Counted from the first letter of the stretch, positions 11,035 through 20,009 are shown. The stretch: DNA of 64,000 nucleotides from PFL42 sp963789825 (GCA_963789825.1 CAWBME010000007.1:1-64000), one strand, 5' to 3'. Program-made: numbers and translations. Notes: generated from the sequence alone by a model not told the origin.

Positions 11035-11579
11035 GGGGCTCCTCCTGCAATGCGCTGCTCGTCCGGCTCGTTGCGACCCCCGCCGCGAGTGCGGCCTCGG
11101 CGGCCTCGGCGGCAGACTGCGCCTGGAGAACGGGCAAGTGCGCGCCGTCCGGACTCGACTGCGTCCCAGGTGCCAAGCCCGACGACCGGCTTGCCGGCCT
11201 TGAGCGCCAGGGCGATCTCCGATAGGGTCCCTAGCCCGCCGCCGATGGCGATCACAGCATGCGCACCGGCGGCCACCAGCCAGTTGCGACCATTGCCCAT
11301 GCCCGTGGGCAATCGGACGGACAACCAGGGATTGCCCGACTCTATCATCTTGCCCGGCAGGATTCCAACCGTCGTCCCGCCCGCCAGCTGAGCGCCGCGG
11401 CAGGCCGCCTCCATCACCCCGGTCGTCCCGCCGCAGAGCAGCACCGCCCCTGCCAGCGCCACTCGTCGGCCGATCTCCTCGGCATGGCGCGCCTCCTCCT
11501 GCGAGCACGATGCGCCGCCGATGACTGCCACCTGCACCCCCGGCAACCGCGCACCTGATTGCGTGCCTTCATCGCTCAT
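11021..11579 (-). pseudogene. LOG/TIGR00725-like Rossmann nucleotide-binding protein (one frame change)
   Basis: The N-terminal 145 residues show VQVAVIGGASCSQEEAR, LCGGTTGVMEAACRGA and a GGGLGTLSEIALALKAGKPVVGLGTW stretch, the Rossmann core of the lysine-decarboxylase-like/LOG superfamily, some members of which cleave cytokinin nucleotides; the TIGR00725 branch is of unknown substrate. Near 11155 the frame shifts, and the last helix continues as LPVLQAQSAAEAAEAALAAG to a TGA at 11023-11021. Its ATG shares one base with the thpR stop (TGATG), indicating coupling. A single indel in the assembly is the likely cause of the break. Confidence 0.7.
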
Positions 11580-12163
11580 CAGCTATCTCCTCGGAGGATA
11601 TGGCGGCTCAGGATGGTGTATGCGGCCCCGTCCGGCCGCAGGTCGCTGCGCACCAGGATGACTTGGCCCGACGAAGTGGCCACTGGCTCAAGTCCAGGGA
11701 TCGAGGTGAGCGCTTGCGCCAGCCGCGCTAGGGCCTCGCGCCCCGTCCCGTCCCGCACCCGCCCGAGCGTCAGGTGCGGCGTGTACGCACGCCCCTCCCG
11801 TGCAAAGCCCGCATCAGCCAGCGCAGCCTCCATCCCCCGATGCAGGCCGGCCAGGCACCCTGCGGGGTCCTGCAGGCCCACCCACAGCACTCGCGCCCGC
11901 TCGGGGTTGGGGAACGCCCCGACCCCAGCCACGATGAACCTGCACGGACCGTGGCGGGCAGCCTCCGCCTCGATGGCCGGGGAGATCTCCTTCACCCTTG
12001 GTGCCTCGACTTCACCCAGGAACTTGAGGGTCAGATGAATGTTCTGCGGCTGAACCCATCGAACCGAGTGCGCATCCACGCTGCGCCGCAGCCCATCCTG
12101 GGTCTGCCCCAGCCTCTCGCGCACGGCCGGTTCGAGTTCGAGCGCAATGAACAGGCGCATCAT
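11579..12163 (-). CDS. thpR: RNA 2',3'-cyclic phosphodiesterase (2H family)
   Basis: A 2H phosphoesterase of about 194 residues with both catalytic HxTx motifs: HLTL at residues 43-46 and HLTL at 130-133. The opening MMRLFIALEL and the WVQPQNIHLTLKFLG strand are typical of ThpR/LigT enzymes, which open 2',3'-cyclic phosphates on RNA ends or small nucleotides. I placed the start at the ATG at 12163, since GGTGAGG lies just before it; a GTG at 12172 would overlap that site. It is the first gene of a minus-strand operon with the LOG-like protein and rsfS, linking RNA end processing with ribosome control by neighbourhood only. Confidence 0.87.
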   Translation of the reverse strand: MMRLFIALELEPAVRERLGQTQDGLRRSVDAHSVRWVQPQNIHLTLKFLGEVEAPRVKEISPAIEAEAARHGPCRFIVAGVGAFPNPERARVLWVGLQDPAGCLAGLHRGMEAALADAGFAREGRAYTPHLTLGRVRDGTGREALARLAQALTSIPGLEPVATSSGQVILVRSDLRPDGAAYTILSRHILRGDS

Positions 12164-12541
12164 CGACCTCACCCTTGCAGCACTCGGGGCCAGCCTCCCC
12201 GCAGCACCCCCCGCTGCTCAGCTTCGCCGGCGAGGATACACCTCAACTACCGATTGCGGGAGCAAGCGCCAGAAGAAGCTGGCGGCCTGCTCAGTCTCCT
12301 GCGCTCTGCAGAAGATCGGGCGGGAAGCGACTTGCAGTCGGCCCGCCAGCGGGTCGGGCTTCCCCGGGACATGCGCCGGTCTGCTTTGCTGGGGGATCCT
12401 TTGCGCCCCCGTGGATGTGCTTGCGAGCGGCAATGCCGTTCCATCCGCCGGGTCGAAGATCTGCCCAGCTGGAGGTCAGGGTGGACGAGCCCGGCTCCGA
12501 ACCGTGTGCTCCAAACCCGGCACGTCTCGTCGGGTTTCCTA
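12164..12541. other. Non-coding or unassigned stretch
   Basis: Between the divergent thpR and L,D-transpeptidase genes. Short open frames exist on both strands but none shows a recognisable domain, start signal or hydrophobic pattern. The last 40 bases hold the promoter of the transpeptidase, listed separately. Confidence 0.5.
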
Positions 12542-12570
12542 TTGATGCCCGGCCCGGTCGTCGGTAGAAT
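12542..12570 (+). promoter_or_regulatory. Sigma70-type promoter of the L,D-transpeptidase gene
   Basis: TTGATG (12542-12547), a 17-nt spacer, then TAGAAT (12565-12570). The predicted start of transcription near 12577 leaves a leader of only about 6 nt before ATG 12583, with no room for a Shine-Dalgarno site. Confidence 0.65.
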
Positions 12571-12582
12571 CCATGCTGGCCT

Positions 12583-13611
12583 ATGGGACTCTCACGCCGG
12601 GACTTCCTCCGTTCGAGCATCGCTGGCCTGGGCGCGCTGGCAATCCCCACCGCTGCCCCGGTGCATGCCGAGGCGCTTACCGCGTCTCTTGGCAGGGTCG
12701 CCACGACATGGATCGGCTTGTATGCGGAGCCGCACTTTCGCTCGCCACGGCTTTCCCTCCTCCGACGCGACGAACTGATCCCACTCCTGGCCGAGGAAAC
12801 TCCCAAGGACGGCCCGAGACACAACCCGCTATGGTATCGCCTGGCCGATGGCTACGCCCATTCGGGCAGCATCCAGCCGGTGCGCTGGGAGCCTCAGCCA
12901 CCGGTTGAGTACCTCCCCGAGTCGGGACGCCTCGTCGAGGTGGCCGTTCCCTTCACGCGTGCCTATGCCCATCCCGATCCCGCCTCCGACCCGCTCTATC
13001 GGCTGTACTTCCAGTCGACGCATTGGGCCGAGCAAGCGGTGTACGGAAGCGATGGGCGGCTCTGGTATCGCCTGGTGGACGACCTGCTCCATATCCGCTA
13101 CCACGTCCGCGCTGAGCACATGCGCCTGCTCGCACCCGAGGAACTGACTCCCATCTCTCCGGAGGTCCCGCAGGAACTTAAGCGCATCGAGGTCTCCTTG
13201 GCCTCCCAATCCCTAGTGGCCTATGAGGGCGAGCGCGAAGTGCTGGAGACCAAGATCTCGAGCGGGATCCCCAGCAGCACCCCAGGGCCCAACGGGATTC
13301 CAACTGCAACTCCCAATGGCCGTTTCTACATCGACAAGAAGATGCCGCTGCGTCACATGGGAGACGGCAAGATCACCTCGGATCTGGAGGCGTACGAGCT
13401 TCCCGGCGTGCCATGGGTTGCGTTCTTCCATCCAACCGGCGTCGGGTTCCATGGCACCTACTGGCACAACGACTTTGGCCGGCCGCGCAGCCATGGCTGC
13501 GTCAACATGCGCACCGACGAGGCCAAGTGGCTGTACCGCTGGACGTCACCCGAAGTTGACTCGAGCACAACCCTGCGCATCGGTCGTGGAACGCAAGTGA
13601 CGGTCGTTTAG
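12583..13611 (+). CDS. Tat-exported L,D-transpeptidase (YkuD domain) with SH3-like repeats
   Basis: 342 residues. The N-terminus SRRDFLRSSIAGLGALAI is a twin-arginine signal peptide with a likely cleavage after the Ala-rich end near residue 29. Two SH3-like segments follow (about 35-105 and 115-190; each has LWYRL or a similar strand). The YkuD catalytic domain covers about 200-342, with H290 in GVGFHGTYWHN and the catalytic SHGCVNM at 303-309 (Cys306). Such enzymes make 3-3 peptidoglycan cross-links or anchor proteins. Export in folded form by Tat is an inference from the RR motif. The TAG stop lies inside the terminus of the interspersed repeat that follows, so the repeat defines the gene end. 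Confidence 0.9.
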   Translation: MGLSRRDFLRSSIAGLGALAIPTAAPVHAEALTASLGRVATTWIGLYAEPHFRSPRLSLLRRDELIPLLAEETPKDGPRHNPLWYRLADGYAHSGSIQPVRWEPQPPVEYLPESGRLVEVAVPFTRAYAHPDPASDPLYRLYFQSTHWAEQAVYGSDGRLWYRLVDDLLHIRYHVRAEHMRLLAPEELTPISPEVPQELKRIEVSLASQSLVAYEGEREVLETKISSGIPSSTPGPNGIPTATPNGRFYIDKKMPLRHMGDGKITSDLEAYELPGVPWVAFFHPTGVGFHGTYWHNDFGRPRSHGCVNMRTDEAKWLYRWTSPEVDSSTTLRIGRGTQVTVV

Positions 13612-13850
13612 CAGGCTGCTCGGAATCACCCCTCCCCGCCCTGGGAGCTTGCGCAAGAACGTGCTTTCGACCTCACCCACCCTCTCCGCGAACGGCGCAC
13701 GGGTACCCCATGAATCGTAGCGGAGAGGGAGACGAAGATCCTGCCCCTTCCCCTGCGGGACTCGTGTGAGTCGCGGAGGTCGGCTCATGCAGGGGGAGGG
13801 GCCAGGGGAGAGGGTTGGACGATGACATGGCGTGTTTCAGCAGCCTGATA
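13609..13850 (-). repeat. Interspersed ~245-bp repeat, copy 1 (inverted orientation)
   Basis: Its reverse complement matches the copies at 19750, 28579 and 39387 along the whole length, including the blocks CCTCCCCCTGCATGAGCCGA and CGTACCCGTG-like ends. The termini are inverted repeats (TAGCAGGCTGCT at the left, AGCAGCCTGATA at the right). No coding capacity of its own. It separates the convergent transpeptidase and the 14-kb sensor gene, and supplies the transpeptidase stop codon TAG. Confidence 0.85.
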
Positions 13851-14062
13851 GACCGGTTGACCTTGAGAAGGAGTCCTCCGCACTCGGATGCCCTGCGCCG
13901 CGAAGCGTAGGGGCTCCTTGCAGTCTCGGCCCGGGGGTTCGCCGACCCCCGGCTGGGAGGACGGTGTCACAGCTCCGGACCGGCTGTGATCCGCCACCGC
14001 ACGCCCATGCGCCTTGCGGGCCGCCTCCCGGCCTTGCCGCCAACTGTGCCCCCGTGCGCTCC

Positions 14063-15412
14063 TCAAGCCAAAGCCAAAGCGCCCGGCAAGGCGTCGGGCG
14101 GCTGCTTGGCTTCTCCGTTGATGACAGCGCAAGTCAGGGGGAGCCCGAGCGTCGCTTCACCTGCGCCAAGCAGGTCGGGCAGTTTGCCGGTCTCACCGAA
14201 GCCGCTGGCGCCTCGCCGCATGGCGGCCTTGCCCTCGGCCTCGCTCATCGCCTCGGCCATCACGACGATTTGCATGTTATCGGAAAGCTGCCGCAGTCGG
14301 CGCATCAACCAATAGTCGCGCGCTTGGGCCACCTCGGCGTTGACCAGGACCACGGCCGGCTCGAGGCGCTCCGCCAGCACCAGAGCCTCCTCGGCGCCGG
14401 TGGCTTCGGTCACCCGGAAGGCTTGCTGCTGCAGCATCACGATCATGTTCTCGCGCAGCACACTATTGGGCTCGACAACCATCACTCGCGAGGAGCGTTG
14501 GAGTCCGGCCGACAGCACCGACTGGATCGCCGACAGGACTGCGCCCGTCCCACTGGGACGGAGGACAAACCCCACCGCCCCCACTTGACGCGGCGCCTGG
14601 TCATCGACGCCGGTAGTCAGGAACAGCACCGGCGTAGCGTGAACCATTCGATCCTGCTTGATCAGCATAGCGAGGTCAAACGGCGGAGGGTCGCGCAGCA
14701 TGACGTCGAGCAGCACCAGGTCGGGCTTGTGCTGCCGAGCCAGCGGCAGCACCTCCGACCCGCGCTCGGCGACGACCACCGAGATGCCCGCCTGCTCCAG
14801 GTCCCCCGCCAGCAGCGCCCGCAGCTCAATCTCCTCGACCATGAGCAGCACCGTTCTGGCGCCCGGGTGCAGGGAAGACAGGCGCGTCTCGACTGCCCGC
14901 TGAACCGCCTGCACGTCGGGAGCCAGCTCGCCTGCCGCCCACAAAGGCACACTCAGGCGCAGCTCTGCGCCCTGGTCAGGACGCCAGCTGGCGAGAACCA
15001 CTCCGTTCCAGGCCTCGGCCAGGGCCCAGACCTCGGCGAGCTCGGGCCACGCACTGACCGCCTGGCCGGGCTGGGCTTGCACCTGCTCCAACTGGCGGAC
15101 AACTTGCGGCAGGACCTGGTCCGCCCCGACCCATACCGAGACGGCCGCCGCCGGGACGCCACCCAGCCCTTCGCCGGAGGCCAGCTCCGCACGGACGCGC
15201 ACTTCCCCCTGCGCCACCCAGGTGGAGGCCTCCCGGACCATCGCTTCCACCGCCGAAACCAGTCCATCGGACTGGGCTCGCACGGCCGGCAGGTGTGCCG
15301 GATACTCGGCAATGATCGCAACTTGCCGTTCGCCGACCGAGGGTACCGCGCGCCGCACGGCCTCCTCGATCACCGGCGGTAGGTCGACGGCAACCAGGGA
15401 CGTCGGGGTCAT
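14063..15412 (-). CDS. Degenerate sensor-like ATPase domain fused to two receiver domains
   Basis: About 450 residues from the ATG at 15412, which follows GGAGAACGG. The first ~160 residues resemble a worn histidine-kinase dimerisation/ATPase module (PPVIEEAVRRAVP, GVVLASWRPDQGAELRLSVPL) without clear N- or G-boxes. Receiver 1 (about 185-305) has the phospho-acceptor in DLVLLDVML. Receiver 2 (about 315-430) has the equivalent strand AVVLVNAEV, with Asn in place of Asp, so it should not be phosphorylated. There is no DNA-binding or output domain, which suggests a regulatory adaptor. It is monocistronic and convergent with the transpeptidase. An equally long antisense frame exists but shows no domain. 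Confidence 0.75.
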   Translation of the reverse strand: MTPTSLVAVDLPPVIEEAVRRAVPSVGERQVAIIAEYPAHLPAVRAQSDGLVSAVEAMVREASTWVAQGEVRVRAELASGEGLGGVPAAAVSVWVGADQVLPQVVRQLEQVQAQPGQAVSAWPELAEVWALAEAWNGVVLASWRPDQGAELRLSVPLWAAGELAPDVQAVQRAVETRLSSLHPGARTVLLMVEEIELRALLAGDLEQAGISVVVAERGSEVLPLARQHKPDLVLLDVMLRDPPPFDLAMLIKQDRMVHATPVLFLTTGVDDQAPRQVGAVGFVLRPSGTGAVLSAIQSVLSAGLQRSSRVMVVEPNSVLRENMIVMLQQQAFRVTEATGAEEALVLAERLEPAVVLVNAEVAQARDYWLMRRLRQLSDNMQIVVMAEAMSEAEGKAAMRRGASGFGETGKLPDLLGAGEATLGLPLTCAVINGEAKQPPDALPGALALA

Positions 15413-16003
15413 CCGTTCTCCATCAGGGTCGAGGGCTGACTGCGCAAGTCGGACATGCCTGTCAATAACTGTAAGGGAAGGATACACCCTTCCTCCTTGC
15501 CGCCACCTTACAGATTGATCCACCGGGGACGAAGGGCGAGGCAGGAACGTCCTCTGGGAGGACGGTCTTGATCCATCCTACCCGAGCGAGTTCTTCGTCG
15601 CGGCGCCGAAGCATGGCTGGGCGTCCCCTTGCGGGTTACACAGCAGCCGTGCGCTGGCCTAGGAAGGACGGGGGAGGGCTTCCTTCACCTTGTGGAGCAC
15701 CCCTGCGGGCAGAACCCCGACTGGATCCCACGCTGCATCTCGACGAGGCGACGAACCTGCGCTTTCCACAGCTGGGGACTTGCCTCCGCCAGCGGTCCGC
15801 TCCGGCAATACGGTTCGTGCCGGGCGCGACAACTGCCCTTACGAGCCTCGCCAGGCAGGCCTCCTGCACGACAACGAAGGATCACGTGCTACACAGGACT
15901 GTGGCGGCATGCGACGTCTCCATCAGGCAGAAGCCGTGGCGCAATCCGGGCCTGACAAACCGCGAAGGCCGCACCCATGGCGGGTCAGGATCCCGGGAGC
16001 AGA
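15413..16003. other. Intergenic region between divergent regulator genes
   Basis: About 590 bp between the double-receiver gene and the SpoIIE-like gene. No recognisable domain, RNA gene or repeat is seen. The promoter of the phosphatase begins at 16004. Confidence 0.5.
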
Positions 16004-16033
16004 TTGGACACCCTCTGGGTGGGGTTGTAGAAT
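16004..16033 (+). promoter_or_regulatory. Promoter giving a predicted leaderless mRNA for the SpoIIE-like phosphatase
   Basis: TTGGAC (16004-16009), an 18-nt spacer and TAGAAT (16028-16033). Six bases separate the -10 box from ATG 16040, so transcription should begin at or next to the start codon. Confidence 0.65.
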
Positions 16034-16039
16034 CGCCGC

Positions 16040-16741
16040 ATGCAGGCTCAAGTAGCCGTGGCGAAGGTCGGGAAATACGCCACACCGGAAAGCGGCGATT
16101 CGCTCGAGATGATCGAGCGCCCGGCGGGCGGACTCTCCTTCGTCCTGGTCGATGGGCAGAGTTCGGGGAAGGCGGCCAAGGCCGTCGCCAACGTCGTCGC
16201 CCGCAAGGCGATCGGACTGCTGGCCGATGGCGTGCGCGACGGAGCCGCTGCCCGGGCGGCCTCCGACTACCTGTTCACCTACCGCTCCGGCAAGGTATCG
16301 GCTACGCTCAACATCCTTTCGATCGACCTGCACTCGCACACCCTGGTGATCACCCGCAACAACCCGGCCCCCGTGCTGCTGCTCGAGGCCGGGCAGGCTC
16401 GGATGCTTTGCGATCCGTCCGAGGCGGTTGGCACGCGCCGCGATATCCGCCCTCAGATCATCGAAGTGCCGCTGACCGTCGGGCTGGTGGCGGTGGTCTT
16501 CACCGACGGCCTGGTGCATGCCGGCAGCCGCACAGGTCGTCAGGCGGATTGGCTGGCGGAGCTGCGCCGCCTGAACAACTCCGGCCGCCTCGACCCGCAG
16601 CACTGGGCGGACCACTTTCTCGAAGCCGCGCTGGGGCTGGACGACGGCCGGCCGACGGATGACGTCAGCGTGGTGGTGGCGATGATCACACCCCATACGG
16701 GTGACGACGCCCGCCGCCTTTGCCTGAGCGTGCCGCTCTAG
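16040..16741 (+). CDS. SpoIIE/PP2C-type serine phosphatase domain protein
   Basis: 233 residues forming a single PP2C-SpoIIE domain: GGLSFVLVDGQSSGKAAKAVAN holds the first metal-binding Asp-Gly, followed by a Ser/Thr-rich strand YRSGKVSATLNILSIDL, VAVVFTDGLVHAG with the second acidic pair, and RPTDDVSVVVAMI with the terminal metal Asp pair. Such phosphatases act on anti-anti-sigma factors or other Ser/Thr-phosphorylated switches. No sensor or kinase partner is fused or adjacent, so the target is unknown. The gene starts with a predicted leaderless message and is followed 22 nt later by a small P-loop protein, probably co-transcribed. Confidence 0.85.
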   Translation: MQAQVAVAKVGKYATPESGDSLEMIERPAGGLSFVLVDGQSSGKAAKAVANVVARKAIGLLADGVRDGAAARAASDYLFTYRSGKVSATLNILSIDLHSHTLVITRNNPAPVLLLEAGQARMLCDPSEAVGTRRDIRPQIIEVPLTVGLVAVVFTDGLVHAGSRTGRQADWLAELRRLNNSGRLDPQHWADHFLEAALGLDDGRPTDDVSVVVAMITPHTGDDARRLCLSVPL

Positions 16742-16763
16742 GTCACTCCGGCAGGAAGCCTCC

Positions 16764-17150
16764 ATGCATCCCACGGCTGCCGGCCGTCCCGCCAGCGACA
16801 TCGCCATCGTCGGGCCCTGTGCCTCCGGCAAGTCCACGCTGGTCGAAGGCCTGCGGCTCCACGGCCTGCAGGCGCGTCAGATCGCCCAGGAGCACTCGTA
16901 CGTGCCGGCGATGTGGCAAATCCTCACCCGCCCCAGGGTCCTGGTGTATCTGCATGCGTCGTACGCCGTTTGCACAGCCCGCAAGCAGCTGAACTGGACC
17001 GAAAAGGAATACCAAGCGCAGCTCGCCCGCCTAGCCCACGCCCGTCAGTACTGCGATATCCTGGTGGAGACCGACGCGCTGTCGCCCGAGCAGGTGCTCC
17101 AGGCCGTGCTGGCGGGCCTGGGCCATGGCGGGAGGCCGGGGACGGTATAA
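16764..17150 (+). CDS. Small P-loop NTPase-like protein
   Basis: 128 residues. A Walker A motif GPCASGKST occupies residues 17-25, followed by a strand-helix pattern (LVYLHASYAVCTARKQLNW) like the lid of small nucleotide/shikimate-type kinases. No clear Walker B or substrate-binding motif can be named. Located between the SpoIIE-like phosphatase and secD. The last bases of the gene contain the TATAAT of the secD promoter. Function unknown; a small kinase or a nucleotide-binding switch are both possible. Confidence 0.7.
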   Translation: MHPTAAGRPASDIAIVGPCASGKSTLVEGLRLHGLQARQIAQEHSYVPAMWQILTRPRVLVYLHASYAVCTARKQLNWTEKEYQAQLARLAHARQYCDILVETDALSPEQVLQAVLAGLGHGGRPGTV

Positions 17151-17151
17151 T
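17146..17151 (+). promoter_or_regulatory. Candidate -10 box for secD
   Basis: A perfect TATAAT overlaps the end of the P-loop gene, 132 nt before the secD ATG. No good -35 box is visible at 16-18 nt, so the call rests on the -10 match alone. Confidence 0.35.
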
Positions 17152-17283
17152 CTCCCCGCCCGACACCCTGCCGCCGACCCACCCCGTCACCCCCGCGTAG
17201 GCCGGCGACCGCCGTCCGGCTGCGGCCGGAGTGCAGCGCGCTGGATCGGCGGACAAGGGCAAGTCAGAGAGGACACAGCACGT

Positions 17284-18639
17284 ATGAGACAGAGACGCTG
17301 GCCACGCCTGGTCATCATCGGTCTGATCATCCTGCTCGCCGCCTGGGTCGTGTGGCCGCAAAACCCGGGGCTGCGCATCGGAAGCTTCGAACAGCCGCTG
17401 CGCCTGGTGCGGGGGCTGGACCTCCAGGGCGGATTGCAGGTGCTGCTCGAGGCCGACCTGCCGGAGGAAACCGAGGTCACGGCCGAGCAGATGGCCACGG
17501 CACGCACCATCATCGACAAGCGCGTCAATGGGCTGGGCGTGACTGAACCCATCGTGCAGCTGGCGGGATCGCGACGGATCCTGGTCGAGCTGCCCGGCAT
17601 CGGCGACACCCAGCAGGCCGTCGAGACCATCCAGGAGACGGGCCTGCTGGAATTCATCTCTCTGACCCAGGAAGAAGCCATCGGCATCCTGCCCGACGAG
17701 GAGCTGGTCACCGACTTCGGTGGCGGCGCGCCTCCCGCCGCCGGTGCGGCTGAGCCCAGAGTCTTCCACACCCTCATGACCGGCGCCCAGCTCGAGGATG
17801 CCGGCGTGAGCCAAGACGAGATGGGCAACATCTACGTCGTCTTCGCCCTCGATGACGAGGGCAAGCAGATCTTCGGGACCTACACCACAGAGAATGTCGG
17901 CGGCCTGATCGGGATCCTGCTCGACAAGCAGTTGATCTCGGCCCCGATCATTGACGAGCCGATCACCGGTGGAGACGTCAGCATCCGCCGCACCGGGGGT
18001 TCGTTCTCGATCGATGAAGCCAACCAGCTGGCAATTCAGCTGCGCTACGGGTCGCTCCCGGTTCCACTGCGGGTCGCCGAGAGCACCGCAGTCGGCCCGA
18101 CCCTCGGCGAGGACTCGCTGCGCAAGAGCTCCATCGCCGGCCTGATCGGCCTGCTGGCCATCATGACCTATATGGCGCTGTACTACCGCCTGCCGGGCCT
18201 GGTGGCGGACATCGCTCTGCTGGTCTACGCCCTGATCACCTTCTCGCTGTTCAAGATCATCCCGGTCACCCTTACCCTCCCCGGTGTGGCCGGCTTCATC
18301 CTGTCGCTCGGCGTGGCGGTCGATGCCAACGTGCTGATCTTCGAGCGGATGAAGGAAGAGTTGCGCGGCGGTCGCACGATCGATCAGGCGATCGAACAGG
18401 GCTTCACGCGCGCCTGGCCCTCGATCCGTGACTCGAACTTGTCGACCCTGATCACCTGCGCCATCCTGTTCTGGTTCGGCAGCACCTTCGGCGCCAGCCT
18501 GGTCAAGGGATTCTCCCTGACCCTCGCCCTGGGCGTCGGCGTCAGCATGTTCACCGCCATCTTCGTGACGCGCGCCCTGCTGCATCCGATCCTCGAGCGA
18601 GCGGCCTTCACCCGCGACAAGCGCTGGTTCGCGATCTGA
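17284..18639 (+). CDS. secD: Protein translocase subunit SecD
   Basis: SecD, with SecF, uses the proton gradient to pull exported proteins away from the SecYEG channel on the outer face. 451 residues from ATG 17284: one N-terminal transmembrane helix (VIIGLIILLAAWVVW), the periplasmic P1 region with the GLDLQGGLQVLLE motif, IIDKRVNGLGV and a compact head, and six C-terminal helices with the GVAVDANVLIFERMKEEL motif that carries the proton-relay Asp. Shorter than the E. coli protein (615), as in Gram-positives and other groups with split SecD/SecF. Followed 13 nt later by secF. Confidence 0.95.
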   Translation: MRQRRWPRLVIIGLIILLAAWVVWPQNPGLRIGSFEQPLRLVRGLDLQGGLQVLLEADLPEETEVTAEQMATARTIIDKRVNGLGVTEPIVQLAGSRRILVELPGIGDTQQAVETIQETGLLEFISLTQEEAIGILPDEELVTDFGGGAPPAAGAAEPRVFHTLMTGAQLEDAGVSQDEMGNIYVVFALDDEGKQIFGTYTTENVGGLIGILLDKQLISAPIIDEPITGGDVSIRRTGGSFSIDEANQLAIQLRYGSLPVPLRVAESTAVGPTLGEDSLRKSSIAGLIGLLAIMTYMALYYRLPGLVADIALLVYALITFSLFKIIPVTLTLPGVAGFILSLGVAVDANVLIFERMKEELRGGRTIDQAIEQGFTRAWPSIRDSNLSTLITCAILFWFGSTFGASLVKGFSLTLALGVGVSMFTAIFVTRALLHPILERAAFTRDKRWFAI

Positions 18640-18652
18640 GAACGGAGCTGAG

Positions 18653-19576
18653 ATGAATATTGTCGGGAAGCGATACTGGTACTTCGGTCTGTCCCTGCTG
18701 ATCATCATCCCGGGGATGCTTGCGCTCGCCGCGTGGGGCCTCCCCCTGGGGATCGACTTCACCGGCGGCAGCCTACTGGTCGTGGAATTCGAGCCGGGTA
18801 AGGTCCCTCAGCCAGGTCAGGTGTTGGCGATCTATGACGAACTGGGGATCTCCGACCCGCTCGTCCAGTCCTCCGGGGAAACGCAAATCCTGGCCCGCAG
18901 CAAGTCGATCGACGAGGCCACCAAGTCCACCCTGGTGGCTGAGATGGAGACCCGCTTCGGCGGGCAAGTCACGGTCCAGCGCTTCGAGACGGTGGGGCCG
19001 GCCGTGGGAGCCGAGGTGGCCCAGCGCGCAGCCGGAGCCGTCGCCCTGGCGGCCATCGGTATTCTGGCCTACATCACCTACGCCTTCCGCCGCGTCCCCC
19101 ATGCCTTCCGCTATGGCGTGGCCGCCATCGTGGCCATGCTGCACGATGTGCTGGTCGTGATCGGCGTCGAGGCCATTCTCGGTCACTTCCTCGGCTGGGA
19201 GGTCGACGCCCTGTTCCTGACCGCGCTGCTGACGGTGATCGGCTTCTCCGTCCACGACACCATCGTCGTCTTCGACCGGATTCGCGAAAACCAGCGGCTG
19301 CACCGCCGGCTGGACTACGAGACGCTGGTCAACCACTCCATCGTGCAGACCCTCGATCGCTCGATCAACACGCAGCTCACGGTGATGCTGGCGCTGATCG
19401 CGCTGCTGCTGTTCGGCGGCGTCACCACGCGCCACTTCGTCACCATCCTGCTGATCGGCATCTTGAGCGGGACGTACTCCTCGATCTTCAACGCCTCCCC
19501 GCTGCTGGTGGTGTGGGAGAAGAGGGAGTGGAAGACCTGGTTCCGCAAGCGCAAGCCGCAACCGGCTAGCGCCTGA
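18653..19576 (+). CDS. secF: Protein translocase subunit SecF
   Basis: Partner of SecD in the translocase accessory complex. 307 residues with one N-terminal helix, GIDFTGGSLLVVEF (the conserved FTGG of SecF), a small periplasmic domain, and five C-terminal helices including TVIGFSVHDTIVVFDRIREN, the conserved VHDT-VV-DRIREN signature. ATG 18653 is preceded by ACGGAG at a normal distance. A strong hairpin lies 17 nt beyond the stop and a copy of the interspersed repeat begins 170 nt further on. Confidence 0.95.
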   Translation: MNIVGKRYWYFGLSLLIIIPGMLALAAWGLPLGIDFTGGSLLVVEFEPGKVPQPGQVLAIYDELGISDPLVQSSGETQILARSKSIDEATKSTLVAEMETRFGGQVTVQRFETVGPAVGAEVAQRAAGAVALAAIGILAYITYAFRRVPHAFRYGVAAIVAMLHDVLVVIGVEAILGHFLGWEVDALFLTALLTVIGFSVHDTIVVFDRIRENQRLHRRLDYETLVNHSIVQTLDRSINTQLTVMLALIALLLFGGVTTRHFVTILLIGILSGTYSSIFNASPLLVVWEKREWKTWFRKRKPQPASA

Positions 19577-19592
19577 GCGGGCGCTGTTCTCT

Positions 19593-19616
19593 CCGTCCCT
19601 GCCCATGCAGGGACGG
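19593..19616 (+). terminator. Hairpin terminator after secF
   Basis: Perfect 10-bp stem CCGTCCCTGC / GCAGGGACGG with a 4-nt loop, followed by ATCGTTTCC. It closes the secDF operon. Confidence 0.75.
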
Positions 19617-19749
19617 ATCGTTTCCGGCGAAGGTCGCGACCCCTCACCCCCGATCCACGGTCTGCCCCCATTGAGCCCGCCGGCGTGCCTCCGAATCGCA
19701 TTCGGGGAAGGCGCACGCGGGCGTGATCAGGCATTCTGATGACGCTGGC

Positions 19750-20009
19750 CTAGCAGGCTGCTGAGAAGCGCCGGGGCACTGTCCAACCCTCTCCCCTAGC
19801 CCCTCCCCCTGCATGAGCCGACATCCGCGACTCGACGAGTCCCGCAGGGGAAGGGGCGGATATTCCTGGGGGGTGGGGGGAGCTTGGCTCCCCCCACCCC
19901 CCAGATCTTGTTCCCCCTCTCCGCCACGGCTTGTGGCGTACCCGCGTGCCGTCCGCGGAGAGGGGGTCAGGGGGTGAGGTCGAAAGCAGGTTTTTCAGCA
20001 AGCTCCTAG
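19750..20009 (+). repeat. Interspersed ~245-bp repeat, copy 2
   Basis: Begins CTAGCAGGCTGCTGAGAA and ends TTTTTCAGCAAGCTCCTAG, which are imperfect inverted repeats of each other. The internal blocks match copies 1, 3 and 4. This copy has an extra G/C-run hairpin near 19876-19910 (GGGGTGGGGGGAGCTTGGCT against its complement), explaining its greater length. Lies between the convergent secF and lipoprotein genes. Confidence 0.85.

Noticed and set aside
13832..15382. 516-residue open frame on the + strand
   Set aside because: Antisense to the double-receiver protein; no domain. The minus strand has receiver motifs with correct spacing.
15540..16000. A tRNA or small RNA in the 600-bp gap
   Set aside because: No cloverleaf, no CCA end and no terminator hairpin could be found by eye.
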